Below are positions 1 through 6,240 of a stretch of DNA of 6,478 bases, one piece after another. Each line of letters starts with the position of its first letter. Position 1 is the stretch's first letter. Position numbers and translations under genes: made by a program. This DNA comes from CAYXDR01 sp046498185 (GTDB lineage Bacteria > Desulfobacterota > DSM-4660 > Desulfatiglandales > Desulfatiglandaceae). The notes beneath the pieces are model-generated. The model searched no databases. It saw nothing but the letters and a program-made list of their open reading frames with translations, and was not told the DNA's origin. The stretch spans positions 1-6,478 of the forward strand of contig JAWOBE010000224.1 in NCBI GenBank assembly GCA_046498185.1, given 5' to 3'.

Positions 1-2
1 AG

Positions 3-179
3 GCGGCCGACGGTCTGGGAACACCGGGGACAGTTGAACCGGATTTGCAAAGGGCCCTGGACGAAGCACTTGCCGCAGCCGAACCACAAGACGCGGTTCT
101 CGTATGCGGATCCCTATACACAGTGGGTGAAGCACTGAGCCACTTGGATCCCGAAAATTGGGAACCTGAAATCGCATAA
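3..179 (+). CDS. folC: FolC bifunctional folylpolyglutamate/dihydrofolate synthase, C-terminal fragment
   Basis: This is an open frame of 58 codons ending in TAA at 177-179; the gene begins outside the window. The visible tail has an amphipathic helix (residues like DLQRALDEALAAA) followed by DAVLVCGSLYTVGEAL. That is the closing signature of the Mur-ligase C-terminal domain of FolC, in which a hydrophobic strand leads into C-G-S-L-Y and a final helix. FolC adds glutamate to folates, and in many bacteria also makes dihydrofolate from dihydropteroate, using ATP in the cytoplasm. The fragment does not include the ATP-binding P-loop or the folate site, so mono- or bifunctionality cannot be judged. 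It lies 98 nt upstream of lptD on the same strand with no evident terminator between them, so co-transcription is plausible. The main alternative is another Mur-ligase-fold enzyme, but the CGSLYTVGE block is characteristic of FolC. Confidence 0.85.
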   Translation, partial: AADGLGTPGTVEPDLQRALDEALAAAEPQDAVLVCGSLYTVGEALSHLDPENWEPEIA

Positions 180-277
180 GGCCTGCGGACAGGACGATAA
201 TCATTCTGTTTACCGATCCGATCAACCGGAGGCTGTCTCTAAAAAAACCGTTATCCTTTTACGGCACGGGAGCTACG
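180..277 (+). other. folC-lptD intergenic spacer with lptD Shine-Dalgarno
   Basis: This is a short gap between two co-oriented genes. A GGGAG ribosome-binding site at 268-272, 5 nt before the ATG at 278, supports the lptD start. A GATAAT hexamer at 196-201 resembles a -10 box, but nothing resembling TTGACA lies 16-18 nt upstream of it. I see no stem followed by a T-run. The gap therefore gives no evidence for separate transcription of lptD. Confidence 0.5.
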
Positions 278-2494
278 ATGAAACCAGTCGGCTGCACAAA
301 AAAAGGCTTCCTGGTAATATTTTCAATCGCATTGCTGCTTATTGCCAACGCCGGATTTTTACATCACTCAATCGCTGGAGATGAACGCTACGGCCGGCAT
401 GAAGACGGCGAAATACGTTCGGAAATCGAGGCTGGCAGGCTCAGTTATGATGCTGACAAACGTGTTTACAATGCCTTCGGAGATGTGATTATCACCCGTG
501 AAAATCAGGTCCTCAATTCCCAGGCTGCCGAATATAACGAGTCGACCGGGAAGGCTCAGGTGCCGGGTCCGTTCAAACTGGAGGTTGACGGGGATGTACT
601 CACGGGTCGCGACGGTACCTTCAATCTCATAAACGAAACCGGGGAATTGGAACACGGGCAGCTTTTCCTTACCGAGGACAATGCCTATCTGCGGGCTGAA
701 AAAATAGAAAAACTTGGTAAGAACAGGTTTTTTATGACCGATTGTGTCCTTACCACCTGTGACGGCGAGCGGCCAACATGGTCGATAGCGGGATCCGAAG
801 TGGATGTGACGTTGGAAGGATATGGCAAGGTCAAGCATGCCTCGTTTCGCATCAAGGATGTTCCGGTTCTCTACTTTCCATATTTTATTTTCCCGGCCAA
901 GACCAAACGTCAAAGCGGGCTTCTACCTCCCGCGTTCGGTTATTCCGACAGAAACGGGCCTGATGTAGAAATTCCTTTTTTCTGGGCAATCTCCGATTCG
1001 ACCGATGCGACTTTTTATCAGCGGTACCTGGCAAGGAGAGGCTATATGCAGGGCCTGGAATACCGCTACATGACCGCCGAGCCGTCCCGCGGCACCTTCA
1101 TGCTCGATATTCTTTCGGACAGGCGGGACGTAAAAAACATGAACGATCCCGATGAAATCGAACTGAGCCCGTTCGAAAGGACAAACACCACCCGCTATTG
1201 GGCCAGGGGCAGGGTGGATCACCAATTGCCGCTCGATATCCAGGGCCGGCTCGATGTTGACTTTGTGAGCGATCAGGATTATCTGCGCGAGTTCGAAAGA
1301 AGCGGATTCGCATTTCAGGCTCGCCCGGATTTGGAAAACCTTTGGAACAGGCCTTTAGAGGAGATCTGGTCTCCCACCAGAAGATCGGCTTTGAGACTGA
1401 GCCGGGACGGTGAACTTTACAGCCTCCAGGCCGGCATGGAATATTACCAGCGCCCCGAAAACATTCCAGCCGACCCTACCCCCCAACCCCTTGGCAGCGC
1501 TGTTTTTGATCTTCTGCCGCGGAGGATTTTCGGCTCCCCGGTTTATGCGGGCATGAGGACGGATTTCGACCATGTCTGGAGGGAACACGGCACCACCGGT
1601 TACAGGACATCGGCTTCCCCTTCCATCACGCTTCCATTCACCATCGGTCCTTACCTGCAGGTAGAACCGTTTTCGGAATATACGATAGCACACCAATGGT
1701 ATCAATCGTCCTCCGGAGAAAATGATACCAGGACCAGGCATATCCACGACTCTGGCATCCATTTCTCCACCGCGTTCGACCGTATTTTCAGGCCCGAGTC
1801 CCTTCAAGCCACGGCTGTGAAACACCGCCTGAGGCCTGAACTCACTTACAGGTACAGGGGGCCCGGAGACATTGAAAGTCCCTCCCCGTGGTACGAGCCC
1901 GTGGACCAGGAGGGGCGGCTGAACCAAGTGGTCTTGTCGCTAAAGAATTTCCTCGATGCAAGATACGACAGAAACGAAAAAACCAGCTACCGCCAATGGG
2001 GATACCTGTATATAGACCAAGCCTATTCCATCGACCGGGCCAGGGAAGACCTGCCGCCCGGAAAAAAGCGCGAGCCTTTGGATCCCCTTACGGCCACCCT
2101 GGGGATCAATCCCAATTCCAATGTGCGGGGCAGACTCAAGGCTGAATGGGATCATTATGAAAAAATGATCACAAGGATAAATACGTCGCTCGATATGGCC
2201 ATCGACCGGAAAACCGGGGGCAAGGACTATTACAGCCTGGATTACACTTCAAACAGGCTGAACAACACCAAACACCTGGGAATTTCGTGCGATATATACC
2301 TGAGAAATGGTATTTCGGTGGGGGGCACATTTGAACGAGAATTAAAATCCAGCGACAATATCATTCAACAGGCATGGGTTGGTTTAGAGAAACAATGCTG
2401 GGGCATGAAGTTCGGCGTAGAACGAGTGGATCGTTCCGTAGGCTTTTCGGTGATGTTCACCCTGAAAGGACTAGGAGAATTCGGGAACCTGTAA
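278..2494 (+). CDS. lptD: LPS-assembly outer-membrane protein LptD (OstA/Imp)
   Basis: LptD is the outer-membrane beta-barrel that, with the lipoprotein LptE, takes LPS from the LptA bridge and inserts it into the outer leaflet. The 738-residue product starts with a signal peptide: KKG, a hydrophobic core at about 11-28, and a likely cleavage after S-I-A at 31-33. An OstA/LptA-like beta-jellyroll domain follows at about 45-150. The family block with W168 and the run PVLYFPYFIFP (196-206) followed by RQSGLLPP (211-218) is the best diagnostic of LptD. From about residue 220 to the end, alternating aromatic and polar strands form the barrel. The length is slightly below the 784 residues of E. 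coli LptD. Outside the signal peptide the only cysteines are C156, C161, C671 and C707. C161 and C707 (in the C-W motif) match the positions expected for the conserved domain-to-barrel disulfide. The start is supported by GGGAG 5 nt upstream. The gene is convergent with the DUF368 gene, 3 nt apart. Confidence 0.96.
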   Translation: MKPVGCTKKGFLVIFSIALLLIANAGFLHHSIAGDERYGRHEDGEIRSEIEAGRLSYDADKRVYNAFGDVIITRENQVLNSQAAEYNESTGKAQVPGPFKLEVDGDVLTGRDGTFNLINETGELEHGQLFLTEDNAYLRAEKIEKLGKNRFFMTDCVLTTCDGERPTWSIAGSEVDVTLEGYGKVKHASFRIKDVPVLYFPYFIFPAKTKRQSGLLPPAFGYSDRNGPDVEIPFFWAISDSTDATFYQRYLARRGYMQGLEYRYMTAEPSRGTFMLDILSDRRDVKNMNDPDEIELSPFERTNTTRYWARGRVDHQLPLDIQGRLDVDFVSDQDYLREFERSGFAFQARPDLENLWNRPLEEIWSPTRRSALRLSRDGELYSLQAGMEYYQRPENIPADPTPQPLGSAVFDLLPRRIFGSPVYAGMRTDFDHVWREHGTTGYRTSASPSITLPFTIGPYLQVEPFSEYTIAHQWYQSSSGENDTRTRHIHDSGIHFSTAFDRIFRPESLQATAVKHRLRPELTYRYRGPGDIESPSPWYEPVDQEGRLNQVVLSLKNFLDARYDRNEKTSYRQWGYLYIDQAYSIDRAREDLPPGKKREPLDPLTATLGINPNSNVRGRLKAEWDHYEKMITRINTSLDMAIDRKTGGKDYYSLDYTSNRLNNTKHLGISCDIYLRNGISVGGTFERELKSSDNIIQQAWVGLEKQCWGMKFGVERVDRSVGFSVMFTLKGLGEFGNL

Positions 2495-2497
2495 ATG

Positions 2498-3433
2498 TCA
2501 GCGTGCCTTCCCCCTTTTCCCTGCAAGGATGCTGAGGCCGGCGACGACAGCCATCCCCGCAAACATAATCAGGACCGCCGCCACCGTTTCCATTTCAAGG
2601 CCCGGAGGCATTGTGTTTACCTGTACCAAAGCCCCGGCCGAGTCCATTGAACCTGAAACCGTTTCCTTCCACGGCCAGATCTTTCTGAGCGAGCCCAGCA
2701 TCAGCCCGGTCAGCCCTGCCAGGACAATAGAATAATAACGATCCAGCAGCCATCCCAAGAATCTGGAAAACAATATGAGTCCCAAGCAAGCTCCGGCTGC
2801 GAGCACCGCCAGGACCGCAACGTCCCGCTGGTTGACGGCATCCAGCACAAAATGGTATTTCCCGAGGAGCACCAGGATGAAAGCCCCGGAAATCCCCGGC
2901 AGTATCATCGCGCAAACAGCCAGGGCTCCACACAGGAACAGGAATGAGAAGCTTTCCGGGGTATCGACCGGAACCATGCCCACCACGACAAAGGCTCCGA
3001 CAGCGGCTGCTGCGAAACATACCAGGCCTGCGGGATTCCACCTCTCGACGCCACGCCCGACACCGACAACCGAAGCCAGTATCAGCCCAAAGAAAAAAGA
3101 CCAGACCGGCACCGGTTTATGAACCAGCAACCATGCAACCGCGTGAGACACACTCAGGACCGCCAGGAAAATACCGGCGCCCACGGCAACCGGGAGACGC
3201 CACGCAACATGTTCGAAAAAACGCTTAAACCTGAAAGTTGCCAGGAGCCTTGCGGCCTTTGTATCAAATGAGCGGATTGCGTTTATGAGCTCGGTATAGA
3301 TACCAAGTATCAAAGCCATGGTTCCGCCGGATACACCCGGTATAACATCCGCTACCCCCATGCAGAAACCCTTTGCACAGAGAACAGCATAGGTAAGCGG
3401 GTTGCGGGGAAGCCCTGAGGACGTGTCTTTCAT
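2498..3433 (-). CDS. popT: DUF368 family polyprenyl-phosphate transporter (PopT-type)
   Basis: This 311-residue multi-spanning membrane protein carries the DUF368 hallmark GVADVIPGVSGGT at 26-38. A second related block, ILPGISGAFILVLLGKY, lies at 177-193, which suggests two internally repeated halves. Hydrophobic segments recur throughout (about 84-104, 110-126, 136-153, 162-176, 205-223, 235-248, 282-304). DUF368 proteins are reported to move undecaprenyl phosphate back across the cytoplasmic membrane so that the carrier can be reused for cell-wall and surface-polysaccharide synthesis; assigning that role here rests on family membership. I chose the ATG at 3433. It has GGGG 8 nt upstream and yields an N-terminus just before the first conserved block. 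The longer in-frame start at 3526 would overlap the end of uppP and add 31 poorly hydrophobic residues. The gene lies 53 nt downstream of uppP on the same strand, so the two probably form one transcript. Confidence 0.92.
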   Translation of the reverse strand: MKDTSSGLPRNPLTYAVLCAKGFCMGVADVIPGVSGGTMALILGIYTELINAIRSFDTKAARLLATFRFKRFFEHVAWRLPVAVGAGIFLAVLSVSHAVAWLLVHKPVPVWSFFFGLILASVVGVGRGVERWNPAGLVCFAAAAVGAFVVVGMVPVDTPESFSFLFLCGALAVCAMILPGISGAFILVLLGKYHFVLDAVNQRDVAVLAVLAAGACLGLILFSRFLGWLLDRYYSIVLAGLTGLMLGSLRKIWPWKETVSGSMDSAGALVQVNTMPPGLEMETVAAVLIMFAGMAVVAGLSILAGKRGKAR

Positions 3434-3441
3434 CTTTGAAA

Positions 3442-3445
3442 CCCC
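3442..3445 (-). promoter_or_regulatory. Likely ribosome-binding site deciding the DUF368 gene start
   Basis: On the minus strand this reads GGGG, 8 nt before the ATG at 3433. It is a modest Shine-Dalgarno match. It favours the shorter protein over the upstream in-frame ATG at 3526, which lies inside uppP. Confidence 0.5.
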
Positions 3446-3486
3446 ATAATGAAAGTTTTTCAGACTCCAGGAAAGGCCCGGGGAAA

Positions 3487-4293
3487 TCAATGGAAAAGCA
3501 GCACAATGACTCCGGCGAACCAGCAATACGGTGTGAAATAAAAAAGCCTGCCTTTCGCAAGCATGCCCATAAGAACCCGCAAGGCTCCCAGGCCCACGAG
3601 CAAGGATACGACAAAACCCACGGCGAGCGGGGTCAACCCTATCCGCGCGGCAGCAGCCGAATCCAGCTGAAGAACCACGGCTCCGAGAATCGCCGGAATC
3701 GAGAGCAGAAAAGAAAATCTTCCCGCGAGATCACGCCGCAGCCCGAACAGCAGCGCACAAACGATTGTGATCCCCGAACGTGAAATACCGGGCGTAACGG
3801 CCAACCCCTGTGCCAACCCCACCGAAAGAGCGACCCATAAACCCAGCCTGGACTTCGTGTTGTACTTATCAGGTATCAGCCTTGTTATTCCAACAATGCA
3901 TCCCGTTACCAGCAACATCAAGCCCACAGCCGAAGGCGAACCGAACATATCTTCGAAATGCCGCCTGAAACCCAGCCCTATGGCTGCCGTCGGCAATGTA
4001 CCGATGATCACCCATACCGCCAGCGAGCCATGGGCGGTTTTCATAAGATCGGCCGGCCGACGGCTTTCTACAAACCAATGTCTTAGCTCGGAAAAAATCT
4101 CGAAAATATCGCGCCTGAAAAAAACGCAGACAGCCACGAGGGTCGCCATGTGCAGGACGGTGTCCAGCAGCAGTTCCGGTTCGGAGAAACCCAGCAAATT
4201 CTTCAAAATAACCAGGTGCCCGGAACTGCTCACCGGCAGGAATTCAGTGAGTCCCTGCATCATACCCAAGGCAACGGTTTCCAGAACATTCAT
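3487..4293 (-). CDS. uppP: Undecaprenyl-diphosphatase UppP (BacA)
   Basis: UppP removes a phosphate from undecaprenyl diphosphate at the outer face of the cytoplasmic membrane. This yields the undecaprenyl phosphate carrier for peptidoglycan and O-antigen synthesis, and high dosage gives bacitracin resistance. The 268-residue product is the usual family length. It shows both family signatures: GLTEFLPVSSSGHL at 14-27, with Q13/E17 of the (Q/E)xxxE motif and H26, and PGISRSG at 168-174 with R172, matching the essential Arg174 of E. coli. Several hydrophobic helices span the rest, including a C-terminal one at about 252-267. The ATG at 4293 is preceded by GGGGAGGA (4303-4310) 9 nt upstream. It is the first gene of a minus-strand pair with the DUF368 transporter and is divergent from pfk. 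No residue expected for catalysis is missing. Confidence 0.97.
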   Translation of the reverse strand: MNVLETVALGMMQGLTEFLPVSSSGHLVILKNLLGFSEPELLLDTVLHMATLVAVCVFFRRDIFEIFSELRHWFVESRRPADLMKTAHGSLAVWVIIGTLPTAAIGLGFRRHFEDMFGSPSAVGLMLLVTGCIVGITRLIPDKYNTKSRLGLWVALSVGLAQGLAVTPGISRSGITIVCALLFGLRRDLAGRFSFLLSIPAILGAVVLQLDSAAAARIGLTPLAVGFVVSLLVGLGALRVLMGMLAKGRLFYFTPYCWFAGVIVLLFH

Positions 4294-4302
4294 TGATTTT
4301 GA

Positions 4303-4310
4303 TCCTCCCC
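4303..4310 (-). promoter_or_regulatory. Strong Shine-Dalgarno of uppP
   Basis: The minus strand reads GGGGAGGA, an extended anti-16S match 9 nt before the uppP ATG. It confirms that start and predicts efficient initiation. Confidence 0.75.
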
Positions 4311-4393
4311 GTGAAATGTGTCAAATATCAGAGAACGTTCAAGATTTGCAAGTTCTATCTTCGATCCCGTCATTTATCCAGGGAGCTCGCTTC

Positions 4394-4422
4394 TTGACAC
4401 GGGGTAGACCTTGGTCTATAGT
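4394..4422 (+). promoter_or_regulatory. Sigma-70 promoter of the phosphofructokinase gene
   Basis: A perfect -35 box TTGACA (4394-4399) is separated by exactly 17 nt from a -10 box TATAGT (4417-4422), which matches TATAAT at five of six positions. Transcription would begin near 4429 and give a 5' leader of about 74 nt before the pfk ATG. This is the only near-consensus promoter in the 209-nt divergent region. The uppP side has no comparably good boxes. Confidence 0.78.
4405..4418. promoter_or_regulatory. Candidate operator: perfect inverted repeat inside the pfk promoter spacer
   Basis: TAGACC-TT-GGTCTA is a perfect 6-bp inverted repeat with a 2-nt centre. It lies between the -35 and -10 boxes and overlaps the first two bases of the -10 box. 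A dimeric regulator bound there would contact or block RNA polymerase. The position is typical of repressor operators. The 17-nt promoter spacing argues against the MerR mode, which normally needs 19-20 nt. The regulator is unknown and no regulator gene is in the window. Confidence 0.4.
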
Positions 4423-4453
4423 TCTTTGAAATATTTTATATAGTTGTCTGGTA

Positions 4454-4475
4454 TGCAGCGGCTTCTACCGCTGCA
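4454..4475 (+). promoter_or_regulatory. Hairpin in the pfk 5' leader
   Basis: TGCAGCGG-CTTCTA-CCGCTGCA forms a perfect 8-bp GC-rich stem with a 6-nt loop. It sits about 25 nt after the predicted transcription start and 15 nt before the ribosome-binding site. The bases after the stem are only moderately T-rich (GTTCTTTCATTTTCC), so it is a weak terminator at best. It could act as an attenuator or as a 5' stabilising hairpin. I recognise no riboswitch class. Confidence 0.5.
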
Positions 4476-4490
4476 GTTCTTTCATTTTCC

Positions 4491-4497
4491 GGGAGGA
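4491..4497 (+). promoter_or_regulatory. Shine-Dalgarno of pfk
   Basis: GGGAGGA lies 5 nt before the ATG at 4503. It confirms the start that gives the N-terminal strand MKVKVGVLSAGGD, the normal beginning of the phosphofructokinase fold. Confidence 0.75.
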
Positions 4498-4502
4498 ATC
4501 CT

Positions 4503-5606
4503 ATGAAGGTCAAAGTTGGCGTGCTGTCCGCGGGTGGAGACTGCCCGGGAATCAACAGCTGCATCCGGTGGCTGGTTTACTCGGCTCTCGACCGCACATT
4601 GGTACCAGCGAGGGGGATGATGTTCGAGGTGCTGGGCATCATCGACGGCTTCAAGGGGCTTATAGAAATTAAGCCTGACAAAAAGGACAGTGTCAGGCGA
4701 TGGACGATGCCTCTCGATACCGATATAGTCCGTACATGGGATCGCTACGGAGGCACCCGCCTGGGGACCAGCCGCATCAACCCATTTGATCCTGTCAACG
4801 ACTGTTCGAATCAGCTCGTTGAAAATTATAAAAAACTGGGTCTGGATGCACTGGTGGTGATCGGCGGTGTTGACAGCCTGGGTGTCTGCCACAAACTTTA
4901 CAAGGCAGGCCTCAAAACCGTAGGTATTCCCAAAACCATCGACCGCAATATCTCGGAGACCGACTATACAATCGGTTTCGATTCGGCGGTGAATATTATC
5001 ACCCAGGATATCGACAGGATTCGTATAACGGCGGGCTCACACAGCAGAGTGTTCATAGTCGAATGCATGGGGCGCAACGCCGGCTGGCTCGCTCTTGAAG
5101 GAGGAGAGGCTTCAGGCGCTGCGATTATTTTGATTCCTGAGCATGATTTCGATATAGACCGGGTCAAGGAGCTGCTGGAGGATAGAAAAAAATCAGGGAA
5201 GAGATACTCCATCGTCCTGGTGTCGGAAGGCGCCAAGCTCAGGGGCATGGATCCTGTTCGCGAGAGAAGAGGCAAAGACGGTTTCGGCCATTTTTACCTC
5301 GGAGGCATCGGCGGCCTGCTCGCAGAGGAACTCGAAAAACAGATGTCTACTGAAATGCGTTATGTAGCACTCAGACACCTTCAACGCGGTGGGTCCCCGA
5401 CAGCCTACGACAGGCGAATGGGGCGAAAATTCGGAATCGGGGCGATCGATATGATCGTCAACGAGGATTTCGGCCGAATGGTGGGCTACAAGCAGGGAGA
5501 AATGACCTCCGTCCCGCTGAAAAAAACCATCGAGCGGATGAACCTGGTCAATGTGGAAAAATTCTACGACACCCGGAATTATAAAAGCCTGGACCGTATA
5601 CTCTGA
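4503..5606 (+). CDS. 6-phosphofructokinase family protein, pyrophosphate-type active site with two unusual substitutions
   Basis: The 367-residue product has the PfkA fold from end to end: GGDCPGIN (11-18), GGTRLGTSR (83-91), GGVDS (121-125), PKTID (143-147), TDYTIGF (153-159), MGRNAGWLAL (189-198), SEG (241-243) and RHLQRGGSP (291-299). The family phosphorylates fructose 6-phosphate to the 1,6-bisphosphate in the cytoplasm. The phosphate donor is read from two positions. D124 (E. coli Gly104) and K144 (E. coli Gly124) are the combination found in pyrophosphate-dependent enzymes, so a PPi-PFK working in both glycolysis and gluconeogenesis is the best guess. The catalytic base D147 is kept. 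Two acidic positions usually linked to metal binding are altered: V123, where GGDDS or GGEDT is usual, and N149, where TIDND is usual but this reads TIDRN. The length fits the longer PPi-type or group III enzymes better than the 320-residue E. coli enzyme. The gene has its own promoter and leader. It ends 8 nt from recR, tail to tail. Another phosphosugar substrate cannot be excluded. Confidence 0.88.
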   Translation: MKVKVGVLSAGGDCPGINSCIRWLVYSALDRTLVPARGMMFEVLGIIDGFKGLIEIKPDKKDSVRRWTMPLDTDIVRTWDRYGGTRLGTSRINPFDPVNDCSNQLVENYKKLGLDALVVIGGVDSLGVCHKLYKAGLKTVGIPKTIDRNISETDYTIGFDSAVNIITQDIDRIRITAGSHSRVFIVECMGRNAGWLALEGGEASGAAIILIPEHDFDIDRVKELLEDRKKSGKRYSIVLVSEGAKLRGMDPVRERRGKDGFGHFYLGGIGGLLAEELEKQMSTEMRYVALRHLQRGGSPTAYDRRMGRKFGIGAIDMIVNEDFGRMVGYKQGEMTSVPLKKTIERMNLVNVEKFYDTRNYKSLDRIL

Positions 5607-5614
5607 TTATTTTG

Positions 5615-6220
5615 CTATGCCGGTATACGCCGTTTCATCGCATGATCGATCGTCATGCGGTCCATATACTTCAAATCGCCGCCCAGCGGCACACCCAGGG
5701 CGATTCTCATCACTTTGAGATCCGGCGCCTTTTCGATCAGTCTTTTAGCCAGAAACGCCGCGGTTGCCTCACCCTCCGCTGTTGGATTCGTTGCAAGAAT
5801 CACTTCGTGGAAAACTTCTCTGTCCAGTCTTTCCAGAAGCTCGGGAATTTTTATATCCTCCGGGCCGATTCCGTCCAGAGGTGCAAGCACACCATGCAGC
5901 ACATGATATTTGCCCTTAAACACCCCGGATTCCTCAATCGCCAGCAGGTCTCCCGGGCCCTCAACGACGCAGAGCGAGCCGTCCGCGCGGGCTTCGTTGC
6001 GGCAAATCGCGCACGGATCCGTATCGGTCAAATTACAGCATACCGAGCATATCCTGATCTGATCCTTGACCTCGACAAGACAGCGAGCAATTGCGTCGGC
6101 AAGCGAGCGATCGCTCCTTAGGATATGCAGGGCCAAACGGGTTGCAGACTTCTGCCCTATGCCGGGAAGCCGGACCAGTTGTGTTATCAGCCTTTCAAGC
6201 GGCGGTGGATATATACCCAT
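5615..6220 (-). CDS. recR: Recombination mediator protein RecR
   Basis: RecR works with RecO and RecF to load RecA on single-stranded DNA during gap repair. All domains are present in the 201-residue product, which is the usual length. A helix-hairpin-helix lies at about 16-30 (LPGIGQKSA). The zinc-binding site is C58-x2-C61 and C70-x2-C73. The Toprim domain runs over about 82-175, with CVVEGPGDLLAIE, HVLHGVLAPLDGIGPED and ATNPTAEGEATA. The C-terminal motif RIALGVPLGGDLKYMD lies at 172-187. The ATG at 6220 is preceded by GAGGAAG 7 nt upstream. The upstream gene on this strand is ybaB, a common bacterial partner. A repeat element is inserted immediately behind the ribosome-binding site. At its 3' end recR is convergent with pfk and no terminator is evident. 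Confidence 0.97.
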   Translation of the reverse strand: MGIYPPPLERLITQLVRLPGIGQKSATRLALHILRSDRSLADAIARCLVEVKDQIRICSVCCNLTDTDPCAICRNEARADGSLCVVEGPGDLLAIEESGVFKGKYHVLHGVLAPLDGIGPEDIKIPELLERLDREVFHEVILATNPTAEGEATAAFLAKRLIEKAPDLKVMRIALGVPLGGDLKYMDRMTIDHAMKRRIPA

Positions 6221-6227
6221 GAGTTAT

Positions 6228-6234
6228 CTTCCTC
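6228..6234 (-). promoter_or_regulatory. Shine-Dalgarno of recR, abutting the inserted element
   Basis: The minus strand reads GAGGAAG, 7 nt before the recR ATG. The next base outward (6235) begins the AATTTT direct repeat that flanks the mobile element, so the insertion just spared the ribosome-binding site. Confidence 0.7.
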
Positions 6235-6240
6235 AATTTT
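6235..6240. repeat. Left copy of the AATTTT target-site duplication
   Basis: AATTTT directly precedes the left inverted repeat. An identical copy follows the right inverted repeat at 6395-6400. The match can be extended to TCAATTTT (6233-6240 and 6393-6400), although the extra TC on the right belongs to the inverted repeat. Confidence 0.6.

Noticed and set aside
196..201. GATAAT as a -10 box for lptD
   Set aside because: No -35-like hexamer at 16-18 nt upstream, and the gap to lptD is consistent with read-through from folC.
1355..1927. 190-codon minus-strand open frame opposite lptD
   Set aside because: Composition is dominated by Gly, Arg, Pro and Val with no recognisable motif. The opposing frame is an intact LptD with family signatures.
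3434..3526. Longer start for the DUF368 protein at 3526
   Set aside because: It would overlap the last 40 nt of uppP and add 31 residues not seen at the start of this family. The ATG at 3433 has a usable GGGG and sits just before the first conserved block.
4324..4351. Minus-strand promoter for uppP (TTGCAA at 4346-4351, 16 nt, GATATT at 4324-4329)
   Set aside because: Each box matches consensus at only four of six positions. It is too weak to call, although a uppP promoter must lie in or near this region.
3767..4429. 220-codon plus-strand open frame opposite uppP
   Set aside because: It is antisense to a clear UppP reading frame, rich in Ser, Thr, Pro and Lys without domain signatures, and runs through the pfk promoter. 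It is a shadow of the real gene.
5612..6121. 169-codon plus-strand open frame opposite recR
   Set aside because: It lies entirely antisense to RecR, which has all expected motifs. The frame has no ribosome-binding site or conserved blocks.
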